Positions 52,520 to 60,734 of a stretch of 64,000 nt of DNA are shown here, one piece after another (positions within the stretch are counted from its first letter, which is position 1; every line of letters begins with the position of its first letter). A program made the translations under genes and the position numbers. The stretch is from NCBI GenBank assembly GCA_000283575.1, contig AP012044.1:2852001-2916000 (forward strand). The letters are read 5' to 3'. The notes beneath the pieces were generated by a model that saw only the letters and a list, made by a program, of their open reading frames with translations, searched no databases and had not been told where the DNA came from. This stretch comes from Oscillibacter valericigenes Sjm18-20 (GTDB taxonomy: Bacteria; Bacillota; Clostridia; Oscillospirales; Oscillospiraceae).

Positions 52520-53475
52520 TTGAGAGGGGATTATTGCAATTTGCATTGGCTCGAGGGATAGGCGAAGTGTCCATAAAAAAGATTATAGATTTTATGGAGC
52601 GCAATAATTATACCTGGGATGACTTATGGTTATCGCCGAGCCAAATACTAGCTGAAGTCGGAATCAAAAATGATATAATTCAAAATGTTAGTGTAGCAAG
52701 ATTACAGGCAGAAAGGCTTTCAGATGAGCTACTTGATTGCGGCGTAGACATTCTGATACAGAATGACATCAATTTTCCTCAATACTTAAAAAAAATGTTG
52801 GGGGATAAATGCCCTCCGTTTTTGTTTGTAAAAGGTAACTGCGCATTGCTAAATAAGCATTCTGTTGGATTTTGCGGTTCACGGAAAGCATCAGAAAAAG
52901 GACTTGCTATCGCCGCAGACTGTGCAAAACAACTTGTTGAAAATTCAATAGCAGTGGTAAGTGGATATGCTTCTGGCACGGATTTAGCATCGCATAGAGC
53001 AGCTTTACTCAATGGTGGAAGTACAGTATTTGTCTTACCAGAGGGAATTTTGCGGGCGACGCTCAAAAATGATATTTGTGAGCTTTTAAATCCTGAAAAT
53101 CATGTGTTTGTATCTCAATTTATGCCTAAAATTACATGGAATGCAGGAAATGCCATGAGACGTAATGATGTTATCATTGGCCTTTCACGTGCGATGATTC
53201 TAGTTGAGTCTGGAAAAACAGGGGGGACATTTGCTGCGGGAGAGGAAGCTTTAAGGGTTGGATGCCCTTTGTTTGTCATCGATTTTGCCCAACCTGAAGT
53301 TTCTGCCGAGGCAAATCCCCACTTTATTTCATCTGGAGGTCAACCAATTAGAGGGAAAAGCGGAGTGCCAAATATTTCTAAAGTTTTGGCAGCCGTAAAT
53401 CAAGATATTCGCAGCGAACTAATTAATAATTCTTATAATAGCGATATTAATTCGCAGATGAAATTTGGAATTTAG
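52516..53475 (+). CDS. dprA: DprA/Smf-family protein
   Basis: A 319-residue DprA homologue. The SLOG/Rossmann fold is recognised by GFCGSRKASEKGL at about 116-128, VVSGYASGTDLASHRAAL at about 149-166, and a later NDVIIGLSRAMILVESGKTGGTFAAGEEAL. An N-terminal helix-hairpin-helix-like region (ARGIGEVSIKKIIDF) is present. DprA loads RecA on single-stranded DNA during transformation; here the coupling (ATGA overlap) with the PRTase-like gene suggests a sensor of incoming DNA. There is no competence gene nearby. Confidence 0.88.
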   Translation: MIERGLLQFALARGIGEVSIKKIIDFMERNNYTWDDLWLSPSQILAEVGIKNDIIQNVSVARLQAERLSDELLDCGVDILIQNDINFPQYLKKMLGDKCPPFLFVKGNCALLNKHSVGFCGSRKASEKGLAIAADCAKQLVENSIAVVSGYASGTDLASHRAALLNGGSTVFVLPEGILRATLKNDICELLNPENHVFVSQFMPKITWNAGNAMRRNDVIIGLSRAMILVESGKTGGTFAAGEEALRVGCPLFVIDFAQPEVSAEANPHFISSGGQPIRGKSGVPNISKVLAAVNQDIRSELINNSYNSDINSQMKFGI

Positions 53476-53552
53476 TAGTTGAATACTGTCCTAGTGGTCA
53501 ATGGTTCCTTCTTTTGCAACACTTTTAATTTTGTCGTGTGCTTGACATACGG

Positions 53553-54532
53553 GTGGCGCAAATCGTGGAAGCGCACATGCTTGCATTCGGCGTGCTCCAA
53601 AATTTTCTGGAGCCGCTTCGTATTGCGCAGGGAGTCATGGGGCAGTCCGCCTTTACCGGAGAGGGGAACATCCACCGGGAGTCAGTGGTCTTCCAGTACT
53701 CCTTTAGCACCGCCGCCACCGCCGGTGGGAGCGCCAGCTGTCGGATGGAGGTTTTGGTTTTCGGCGTGCTCAGTTGCAGCTCGCCCTTCACATCATAGAT
53801 CTGCTTGTTTATATTCAGCACGCCGGTCTTGAAGTCCAGATCGTCCCACTGGAGCGCCATCAGCTCGCCGCGCCGCAGGCCGGTGGCGAGATCCAGCAAG
53901 AACAGCTCGTAGTAGCCCTCCGCCTTGGCCTGAATGAGAAACCGCTGGAGTTCTTCCCGATCCAGTACCTGCATCTCCCGCGCTTTCTTGGGCGGCAGCT
54001 TGCAGCCGATGGCGGGGTTTGTGCGGATGAGGCCGTCCTTCATCGCCTTTTCCAATGCGGTGCGGCAGACCGCGTGGCACATTCTCACCATCCGGTCGGA
54101 CAGCCCCTCGCCGTATTGGTCGGTGAAGCGCAAGCGGCCGGTCTTTTTGAGCCGGGCGTAAAACTGCTGCAGGTCGTTCTGCGTCAGCTTGTTCAGCGGA
54201 ATTTTGCCTATCTCCGGCACGATGTGCAGGCGGATGCGGCTCTCGTAATTTGCCTGGGTGGTGGGACGGAGCTTCGGCTTGGAGTGATTTTCGTACCAGT
54301 ATGTGAGCCAGACCCCAAAGGGCATCTCGGGACGCAGTTTAGTGGACTTCGAGCCGCCGCAGGTTTCCTTGAGTGTCTGGAGCTTTTCCAGACACTCATT
54401 TTTCGTTCTGGCAAGGACATTTTTGGTTTTGGGATAGCCGTTGTCGTCGTAGTCGATGACGATTCGACCTTCCCAGCGGCCATCCTTGCGCAGCCTTACG
54501 GTTCCGTCTCCGTTTTTTCGTTTTCTTGCCAC
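53553..54532 (-). pseudogene. Frameshifted, truncated tyrosine integrase
   Basis: A second integrase copy, from GTG at 54532 (ribosome-binding site ggaaaggag), reads in frame through the AP2-like N-terminus (RKNGDGTVRLRKDGRWEG) and core-binding domain into TGLRRGELMALQW. Near 53617-53622 the frame shifts by one base, after which the text continues as KRLQKILEHAECKHVRFHDLRH in another frame and stops matching at 53553. The second catalytic His and the Tyr are lost. It is a dead gene whose 3' end abuts the DprA region, a likely insertion junction. It overlaps the intact integrase by 37 bp. Confidence 0.88.
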
Positions 54533-55698
54533 GGTTTCAACTCCTTTCCGAAAATGTCTTCCATGAATCCGCCCACGATGCCGCTGGCGGTTTTCTGCAT
54601 ATCCGGCGTCACATGGGTGTAGGTGTCCAGCGTGAAGCTGGCGTTGGTGTGGCCGAGGATGCCGGAGAGCGTTTTGGGGTCCACGCCGCTGGCCAGGGCA
54701 TGGGTGGCAAATGTATGCCGTAAATCGTGAAATCTGATGTCGGGCAGCTTCGCCTGTTTCAGCAGGGCTTTCAGGTGATTGTAGGCAGAGTTTGGCGATG
54801 TGGGCAGCTCCGGCTTGATGGGATTGGGGAAGATCCACTGGCTGATAGAATTCTTTTTGCGCTGCCGCAGAAGCTCCGCCGTACTTTGGGGCAGGACGAT
54901 GGTGCGCATGCCCATTCCTGTTTTGGTGTCGCCCAGAGAGAACACGCCCAGCTTCTTGCTGTGGAGGGTGCGGCACACCTTCAGTGTCCCGGCCTTCCCG
55001 TCGAAGTCCCTCCACATGAGCCCGCAGATCTCACCTCGCCGCAGACCGGTGGTCAGATCGGTATAGAAGAAATCGTGCCAGATTTCGTCCTTCTCAATGA
55101 TAGCGAGGAATGCGTCCAGCTCCCGGTCGTTCAGCACCTGCTTTTTGCCGCCGCCCTGCCGGGGGATGGTAGCGCCCTCCGTTGGATTGCTGGCGATGAG
55201 GTGTGCCTGCACGGCATCCTGCATGGCCAGATGGAGCACGCAGTGGATACCTCGCACGGTGTTGTCGGCAAGCTGGGTACCTTTCTCCGGGTGTTCGTTG
55301 ATGCGCCCTTCTTTTTTCAGCCGGCGATACATCCGCTGAATGTCCTGCGGGGTGATCAGGGAGATCTGTTTGTCGCCCAACTGTGGCTTGATATACTGTT
55401 CGATCACGGTGCGGTAACTTCGTATGGTACCGGGGCGAACGGTGTCCTCCTTGTATTCGGCAAGCCAGCGATCCAGCCACTCGCCCAGGGTCATGCGGCT
55501 GTCCTCGGTCAGATCCACATCGTGGTAGTCCTCAATATTGCGATGGAGCCTGTCCATCAGCTCCTTCTGCGTCTTGGCGTAGACATGGCGGAAAATGAAG
55601 TCTCCATTTTTCTTGTGCCCCACCACGATGCGGCCTTCCCAGCGGCCGTCCTCCCGTTTTCGCACCATGCCGTCACCGGATGGGCGTCGTTTTGCCAT
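54496..55698 (-). CDS. int: Tyrosine site-specific integrase
   Basis: A 400-residue integrase of the Tn916/ICE type: N-terminal AP2-like DNA-binding domain (GMVRKREDGRWEGRIVV), core-binding domain (about 65-165), and catalytic domain with Arg220 (TGLRRGE), His324 and Arg327 in HDLRH, His350 and nucleophile Tyr360 (LDTYTHVT). All five are present. It integrates and, with the excisionase, excises the second element. It overlaps the pseudogene integrase start by 37 bp, suggesting a tandem duplication. Confidence 0.93.
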   Translation of the reverse strand: MAKRRPSGDGMVRKREDGRWEGRIVVGHKKNGDFIFRHVYAKTQKELMDRLHRNIEDYHDVDLTEDSRMTLGEWLDRWLAEYKEDTVRPGTIRSYRTVIEQYIKPQLGDKQISLITPQDIQRMYRRLKKEGRINEHPEKGTQLADNTVRGIHCVLHLAMQDAVQAHLIASNPTEGATIPRQGGGKKQVLNDRELDAFLAIIEKDEIWHDFFYTDLTTGLRRGEICGLMWRDFDGKAGTLKVCRTLHSKKLGVFSLGDTKTGMGMRTIVLPQSTAELLRQRKKNSISQWIFPNPIKPELPTSPNSAYNHLKALLKQAKLPDIRFHDLRHTFATHALASGVDPKTLSGILGHTNASFTLDTYTHVTPDMQKTASGIVGGFMEDIFGKELKPWQENEKTETEP

Positions 55699-55701
55699 GG
55701 A

Positions 55702-56043
55702 TTAGTCCTCCTTCTCGGAACAAGCGGCCTCCGCCGCTTTCTTCTCAATTTGGTAAATTTCCTCCGACCGCTTTTCCTCCTCTCGATCGAAGGAGTGGGG
55801 CGGCTCCTGCAGCAGCTCCCGGTAAATTCCACAGGCCAGACGGTAGCCGGCGAGGAAGCTCCGGAGGGAGACCTCCTCCCGAAGCGCCGATTGACAATCC
55901 GTCAGATACAGCAGCCGCCTGCGGCTTTCTTTGTCCATCCCGTCCCGCAGTGCCTGGCGGGTCTGCTCGATTTCCCTGCGCAATTCACTGCACTCCGGTT
56001 CCCGGAAGAACTGCCGGTGTAGGGTTTTCGTGTAGTCATACAT
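55702..56043 (-). CDS. Small helical protein of unknown function
   Basis: A 113-residue helical protein (MYDYTKTLHRQFFRE, then EVSLRSFLAGYRLACGIYRE). It lies 3 bp upstream of the integrase and in the same direction. The pattern is weakly like DUF6809, which I cannot confirm. It has no catalytic motif and may be an integrase-operon regulator. Confidence 0.6.
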   Translation of the reverse strand: MYDYTKTLHRQFFREPECSELRREIEQTRQALRDGMDKESRRRLLYLTDCQSALREEVSLRSFLAGYRLACGIYRELLQEPPHSFDREEEKRSEEIYQIEKKAAEAACSEKED

Positions 56044-56132
56044 GGAATCGCCTCCTGTTCAAGACAACACATATACCACAACAGTCGGCACAAAGCTATT
56101 AAAAAATGCAGTGTTTCCAATGGCTTGGAGGT

Positions 56133-58082
56133 TTACATGGACAGTGTGGGGCCGGTGTATTCCTCATGGTCGTCCGGCTTGTGGCCCATGGCGATCTTCT
56201 TCTCCCTGAGCTTTTGCAGACGCTTGCGGTCAATCCGCATCCCCACGGAGCCGGTCTTGGGCAGAGAGTTGTCCTGGAAAATGCGACTCATGTGGAGAAG
56301 CAGTCGGGTTGCCGCCAGCATGATGGATGGCGGGTGCAGACTGTCCGCGCGATCGAGAAAGAATTGTGTGTACTCGTTGCCCTGATCGGCGGCGCGGGTC
56401 AGCCAGCAGAGTGCCAGCTCCTTGTCGTATTTCACCTCGCGTCCCATGAGGCACAGCTTGCCCAGCAGATATTGGGCGTACTGGTTTTCGGCGTTTGCGG
56501 CGTCGGTTAGATACCGCAGCGCCCTGCCCATATCTTTTTTCACAATCTCGCCTTTGAGATATTCTTTGCCGACACGGTAGGCGGCGTAGTGACTGCCATT
56601 GCTTGCAGCATATTCCAGCCACTCCATGCCAAGCTTTGGGTCGCGGACCAGCAGATCGTGAGAGAAGAACAACTTGCCCAGCGCATACTGCGCTATCACA
56701 ACGTCCTGTCGCGCCGCCTTATAGAACCAATCCCGTGCCAGCTCGGGGTTTGGAATCAGCAGCCCGCCGTCGCGGTAGAGCTTGCCGAGAAAATACTGCG
56801 CGGTCGCGTCGCCGTCCTCCGCCCATGCCCTTAAATCCTCCGCAGCCTTGTCGCGCTCAGCAAGGGGCAGGGTATCGTCGTAGACATCGTCGACGATTTG
56901 CCACAGGGTACGGTCGGCCTGAAGATCATCCTCTGGTTCGTCCCACTGCTCCATGCCGGCGTCCTCGAAGGTGATCTCGCCAAGTCGGATGTGCTCGGCC
57001 TCCTGAATGACGGCATTCTTGATGGCGCGGAATTCTTTCTGCTGAGACAGCGGCAGGCGTTTCCGCTCGTCGCTGCCGTAGTAACTATCCACCTGACCCT
57101 GCAGCTCCAGCCAGCGGTCATAGCAATTAGATACGACAGGCAGGCGTTCCATCTGATCGACGATCTCGTCCACGATTTTCTTGATGGGCTTCGGCAGATA
57201 GCCGTAGGACTTTTTGCCGGTGACGGAATCCAGCGCCTGCGAAAGCTGCTGCATCAGACCTTCCACCTCCGGGTGATTACAGATGCCAGTTTGCATCTGC
57301 CGCGTCAGCTCCAGCAGAGCATCCCGCGCCTCCCGTACCAGCTCATCGCGGCTTCCGTTTTTCTGCTCGTAGACGTGCAGCAACTCCTGCTTGAAAATAT
57401 CGTTGGTGAGCTGTGACTTGATCTGCCGGATACCCTCGCGGGAGAGATACGCCTGACCCGGCTTTGCCGACCACGCCAACATGTGTATGTGGGGATGCTC
57501 GCCTTCGTCATGAAACGCTGCGTACCAGCGAAAGTCCTTGGGCGGGATTCTCATCGCAGCCGCAATATTGTTGCGGTGGGCGCGGATGAGACTGCGCCAC
57601 GCTCCGGCGTTGTCGTAGCCCAGCCGCGCCGCATCCTCGCGGTGCATGGAAATGATGTGCGTCCACACGTTGCCGGTATAGGAATCTAATTCTGCCATCG
57701 CTGCATCGAGATTGACATTGTCCTCGTCGCCAAACAGACCGTGGGTGCTGAGCCGTTCTGCCCGAGGGCGAGTGGCAATGTACTTCATGTAGCCATCCGT
57801 CTGGCTGACCGCAGACCAGTTTTCCTCCAGAGCCATGGTGATGAGCGCCGAAGCGTTGACCTTTGTTTCGTGTGCGGTATAGTCCTCGTACTCAGCCAGC
57901 TTCTTCACACCGGAAAAATCTGTTGCGAGCTTTGCAATGAGCTGCTCCTGCTTTCTGGTCGGAGGACGGTCATCGGTGAGCTTCTGCACATGCTCGCGGG
58001 TGCCGATGTAGTGCAGGTACCCGCTGACCTTCTCCGAGCCACCACACTTGAGATACGGATTTTTAACGATCAGCTTCGCCAT
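56133..58082 (-). CDS. MobP-type relaxase with Sel1 repeats
   Basis: A 649-residue relaxase. The N-terminal 300 residues are a MobL/MobP3-like relaxase with the HUH region FHDEGEHPHIHMLAW (histidines at about 191, 196, 198 and 200). The C-terminal part has at least four Sel1-type repeats (AQYFLGKLYRDGG, AQYALGKLFFSHD, AAYRVGKEYLKGE, AQYLLGKLCLMGR) at about 455-600. It nicks the oriT of the second element. The start is ATG 58082 in a TGATG overlap with the ribbon-helix-helix gene; a GTG three bases earlier is the alternative. Sel1 repeats usually mediate protein contacts, perhaps with the coupling protein of a helper ICE. Confidence 0.87.
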   Translation of the reverse strand: MAKLIVKNPYLKCGGSEKVSGYLHYIGTREHVQKLTDDRPPTRKQEQLIAKLATDFSGVKKLAEYEDYTAHETKVNASALITMALEENWSAVSQTDGYMKYIATRPRAERLSTHGLFGDEDNVNLDAAMAELDSYTGNVWTHIISMHREDAARLGYDNAGAWRSLIRAHRNNIAAAMRIPPKDFRWYAAFHDEGEHPHIHMLAWSAKPGQAYLSREGIRQIKSQLTNDIFKQELLHVYEQKNGSRDELVREARDALLELTRQMQTGICNHPEVEGLMQQLSQALDSVTGKKSYGYLPKPIKKIVDEIVDQMERLPVVSNCYDRWLELQGQVDSYYGSDERKRLPLSQQKEFRAIKNAVIQEAEHIRLGEITFEDAGMEQWDEPEDDLQADRTLWQIVDDVYDDTLPLAERDKAAEDLRAWAEDGDATAQYFLGKLYRDGGLLIPNPELARDWFYKAARQDVVIAQYALGKLFFSHDLLVRDPKLGMEWLEYAASNGSHYAAYRVGKEYLKGEIVKKDMGRALRYLTDAANAENQYAQYLLGKLCLMGREVKYDKELALCWLTRAADQGNEYTQFFLDRADSLHPPSIMLAATRLLLHMSRIFQDNSLPKTGSVGMRIDRKRLQKLREKKIAMGHKPDDHEEYTGPTLSM

Positions 58083-58483
58083 CACTCGTCACCCGCACCC
58101 CGCATGCGCTGCTCAAAAGAGATGCGCCCGTTTGTCTCCTTCACATTTCTGATGCTCTGTGACCGCATGCGCCGCAGCGCATCTTCGCCAATATCATAAG
58201 CGGTCGCAATGATCCCGTTGGTCATATCGATCTCCACCGACTGCTTGTACAGCAGACTTGCCATGCGATCCTCGAACACTCCGAGCCGACCGTCCATGTA
58301 TGATTGGACTGCTTGCGGAAGGAACATCCCGGCGTCGCCTGCAGTCAGGTACCCGTGGTAGAAGTCCACTGCTCTCCGTACAACTTCCGCTGCGCTCCGG
58401 CTCCCGTCCAGGTCCTGACAACGGTCAATCTTGTCTTTCTGATCCTCAGTAAAATAGGCTGCAAATTTTTGAGTTTTCTCCAT
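58082..58483 (-). CDS. Ribbon-helix-helix relaxosome protein
   Basis: A 133-residue protein beginning KTQKFAAYFTEDQKDKIDRC with an RHH-like N-terminus (SAAEVVRRAVDFYHGYL). It overlaps the relaxase start by TGATG. In mobilizable elements this gene binds oriT as MobC does. It lies 130 bp from a perfect inverted repeat that is a candidate binding site. Confidence 0.78.
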   Translation of the reverse strand: MEKTQKFAAYFTEDQKDKIDRCQDLDGSRSAAEVVRRAVDFYHGYLTAGDAGMFLPQAVQSYMDGRLGVFEDRMASLLYKQSVEIDMTNGIIATAYDIGEDALRRMRSQSIRNVKETNGRISFEQRMRGAGDE

Positions 58484-58612
58484 ATCTGCCTCTCTTTCCG
58501 GCTCTGACCCCGTTCAAAGCCTTGCTCCGCCGTAATGTTTCGGCCTAATGACCCTATCAAGCTGTTTCTTCCCTGATTTTGACCCCATTTGCGGTACCCG
58601 AAAATCTCTCGT

Positions 58613-58635
58613 AACTGCCCGCACTGCGGGCAGTT
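58613..58635. repeat. Perfect inverted repeat, candidate oriT or terminator
   Basis: Arms aactgcccgc (58613-58622) and gcgggcagtt (58626-58635) flank a 3-nt loop, within the 190 bp between the RepA-like and RHH genes. It fits both a rep-gene terminator and an oriT hairpin upstream of the relaxosome genes. Confidence 0.5.
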
Positions 58636-58670
58636 GTGCCCGGGCAGGCGGAGCTGGCGACGCCAGTCCT

Positions 58671-59216
58671 TTATCCTGCTTTTTCTTTCGTCCCCGGCAA
58701 GTTGTCCAAAAGCGGCCCAATTCCGACCTCAACGTCCTGGGCGGGGTCTTTCCCTTCAGTCTGCGCCAAAGCCGCACACAGCGGCGCACAGGGGCCGACA
58801 GGGGCGAGCTTTGCCAGCTTCGCCGCGATGCGCTGCTTTTCGGCTTCGGCGTCCGCGCGGGCGAATTGCCGCGCGTTGAAAAGGTCGATGGCCTCCTGGA
58901 TGGGGCGGATGGTGTAGAGCAGACTGCCATTCCGCTTTTCACCGGACTTGGTGTAGACGGTCGTCGGTTCCGTCAGGATCAGCGCCTTGTCCTCAAGGCT
59001 CAGCACATATTTCCGCACGGTGTTCTGGCTCATGTTTACCGCCTTGCCGATGTTTTTGCAGCTGGGCCAGCACTGAAATGTTTTTCGGTTCTCCAGATAG
59101 AGCAGGTAGGAATAGACGGAGATCTCGCCGGCATTCAGGCCGAGGATAAACAGTTCATTGGGCAAAGGGAAATAATTTTTGATGGCGTCGCGTTTTGGAA
59201 AGCGGTTGTACTTCAA
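58671..59216 (-). CDS. RepA-like replication initiator
   Basis: A 181-residue protein with the N-terminal winged helix of RepA-type initiators (FPLPNELFILGLNAGEISVY, then NIGKAVNMSQNTVRKYVLSL) and a Glu/Ala-rich tail. The start is TTG at 59216 with aggaggt upstream, in a TTGA overlap with the excisionase stop. It would drive autonomous replication of the excised element. The longer open frame on the same strand beyond 59216 has no ribosome-binding site. Confidence 0.8.
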   Translation of the reverse strand: MKYNRFPKRDAIKNYFPLPNELFILGLNAGEISVYSYLLYLENRKTFQCWPSCKNIGKAVNMSQNTVRKYVLSLEDKALILTEPTTVYTKSGEKRNGSLLYTIRPIQEAIDLFNARQFARADAEAEKQRIAAKLAKLAPVGPCAPLCAALAQTEGKDPAQDVEVGIGPLLDNLPGTKEKAG

Positions 59217-59422
59217 ATTGCACCTCCTGTGTTCTGCTCGACCCATGCGATGAACTTTTCCTTGGGCACGACGATGCGGCTGCCGATCTTCAGTGCAGGG
59301 AAATCCTTTTCGTGCATCAGCTCGTACCCCGATGACGGTGACACTCCCAGCACCTTCGCAACCAGATTTGCGTTCAGAAACAATGGCAGCTCCTCGTAGG
59401 TTTTGTAGACAGATTCTTTCAT
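59213..59422 (-). CDS. xis: Excisionase (MerR-like helix-turn-helix)
   Basis: A 69-residue DNA-binding protein (PLFLNANLVAKVLGVSPSSG, then FPALKIGSRIVVPKEKFIAW) of the Tn916 Xis-like/AlpA-like type. It bends DNA to direct excision by the tyrosine integrase. The start is ATG at 59422 after ggaggtatc; an upstream ATG at 59434 is less well placed. It is the first gene of the - strand operon and overlaps the RepA-like gene by 4 bp. Confidence 0.88.
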   Translation of the reverse strand: MKESVYKTYEELPLFLNANLVAKVLGVSPSSGYELMHEKDFPALKIGSRIVVPKEKFIAWVEQNTGGAI

Positions 59423-59702
59423 TGATACCTCCAAGTTTTTTTGGTATAATATTTTTATAAGATGCCGCGCCCCCGGCAGCGCGGTGCGGGGAATGAAAAC
59501 CTTTCACAGACAAAATCTGATGCCGGTATACGGCCAATACCGTGATGCATAGTGATCTGTTGGAAAGTCGAGTGTTCGTCGGCGCATTGCTGTGCCGTAC
59601 CGAAAAAGGAAAAACAACACCGGGGTTGCTGCCCCTCTATAAAATAGTGGACGAGAAATACAAAAACGGAAGGTCATCTGCAAGAAATATTTTTTCTGTG
59701 GG
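59423..59702. other. Divergent promoter region, excisionase and sigma-like gene
   Basis: About 280 bp without a gene. It is AT-rich near 59440-59460 (ttttggtataatattttta) and carries a GC hairpin (ccgcgc/gcgcgg at 59465-59470 and 59479-59484). It is probably the control region of both operons. Confidence 0.5.
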
Positions 59703-60470
59703 GTGAACGCGGTGGCGTGGCAGCGGAAAACCAAGAAAGAAATCGCCCAGAGCTGGAAGTGGATACGGCAGCAGAATCCGGATGCCGCTGCGGAAGCTGC
59801 ACGTTGGGCTGAGGAAAACAAAGAGGACATGAAGGATGTGGATCGCATTCTGTACCGGAGCGACGAGAGTTACTACGGCAAGACCGCTTCGCTTGATCCG
59901 GAGGATGCGGAATCGATGGACGCCGAAGCTGGCTACCAAGATCCGGAGGCCTTTTTGCCGGAGGATGCGCACGAGAGAATTTACGGCGATCACGCCCATG
60001 TGCAAAATCCGTATGCCTCAGAGAATTCAGAGACCGAGGTTGAGCTGTGCCTGCCGGAAGACGTGGCTGCCGGACTGTATGACCTGACAGACCTGCAGCG
60101 GGAAGTGATTTTCCGCAATGTGATCAACGGCGAGGAAGTATCCGCGATCGCTGAGGAGAAGGGGTGCTCCGCAAGGAATATCCGCGATGTTCGTACCCGC
60201 GCGCTGAAAGCCTTGCGGGCTGCGCTGCGCAAGGGCGCACCTGGCACTGGCTACCCCGACGAGGCCCTGTTTGTTCTCTGGATGCTGCTGCTTGGCTTTG
60301 CGGTCTATCTGCTGCTTGTGCCGAATGCAGCGGAGCCGTGGATGCGCACAGCGGTGTTTGTACTTCTGCCTGTTGTTACTGTGGCGGCGGTTGGCGTCCT
60401 CATCGGGAAGTTGCGGCGCAGCAACAGCCGCATTCGCAAATACCTCGCATCGCTCAAAAAGAAAAAATGA
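59703..60470 (+). CDS. Membrane-anchored sigma-70 region-4-like protein
   Basis: A 255-residue protein with an unusual layout: a charged N-terminal domain (about 1-110), a region-4-like helix-turn-helix (DLQREVIFRNVINGEEVSAI, then SARNIRDVRTRALKAL) at about 128-175, and two transmembrane helices at about 187-206 and 216-235 followed by a basic tail. The start is GTG at 59703, with GTG 59712 as an alternative. Most sigma factors are soluble, so a membrane sensor-regulator is likely. It is divergent from the xis operon. Confidence 0.75.
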   Translation: MNAVAWQRKTKKEIAQSWKWIRQQNPDAAAEAARWAEENKEDMKDVDRILYRSDESYYGKTASLDPEDAESMDAEAGYQDPEAFLPEDAHERIYGDHAHVQNPYASENSETEVELCLPEDVAAGLYDLTDLQREVIFRNVINGEEVSAIAEEKGCSARNIRDVRTRALKALRAALRKGAPGTGYPDEALFVLWMLLLGFAVYLLLVPNAAEPWMRTAVFVLLPVVTVAAVGVLIGKLRRSNSRIRKYLASLKKKK

Positions 60471-60500
60471 CGAATAGCACTCTGTGCCAAAACGAAAAGC

Positions 60501-60535
60501 GAGGGACTTGGCTGTCATACCAAGTCCCTCACTTT
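60501..60535 (+). terminator. Terminator after the sigma-like gene
   Basis: Arms gagggacttgg (60501-60511) and ccaagtccctc (60520-60530) with an 8-nt loop are followed by actttttctt. Confidence 0.85.
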
Positions 60536-60734
60536 TTCTTCGATTATGCGACGCAGAATTTGCCCGCATTCTCTGCTGGCTCCAGGAACCGGTAGACGTC
60601 GCTTTCGCAGGATACCACCGTGCAGGCAACAATACCTCTCCGCCCGTTTTAACTATCCAAAATTTTCGAATAGCTTGATTTTCCAATTATTGAATGTCTG
60701 TTTATTACATAGCAAATCCCTTTGATACTTGTTA

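Noticed and set aside
51647..53475. Ordinary competence genes (comF and dprA) of the chromosome
   Set aside because: The two are coupled by overlap, differ from the standard com gene contexts and sit between two mobile elements, so a housekeeping competence role is less likely, though not excluded.
53774..54622. Open frame on the + strand opposite the truncated integrase
   Set aside because: It is the antisense shadow of the integrase pseudogene and has no start context; the integrase reading is well supported by motifs.
56133..58082. Stand-alone Sel1-repeat protein separate from a relaxase
   Set aside because: The repeats are in the same uninterrupted frame as the relaxase domain, with no internal start or ribosome-binding site.
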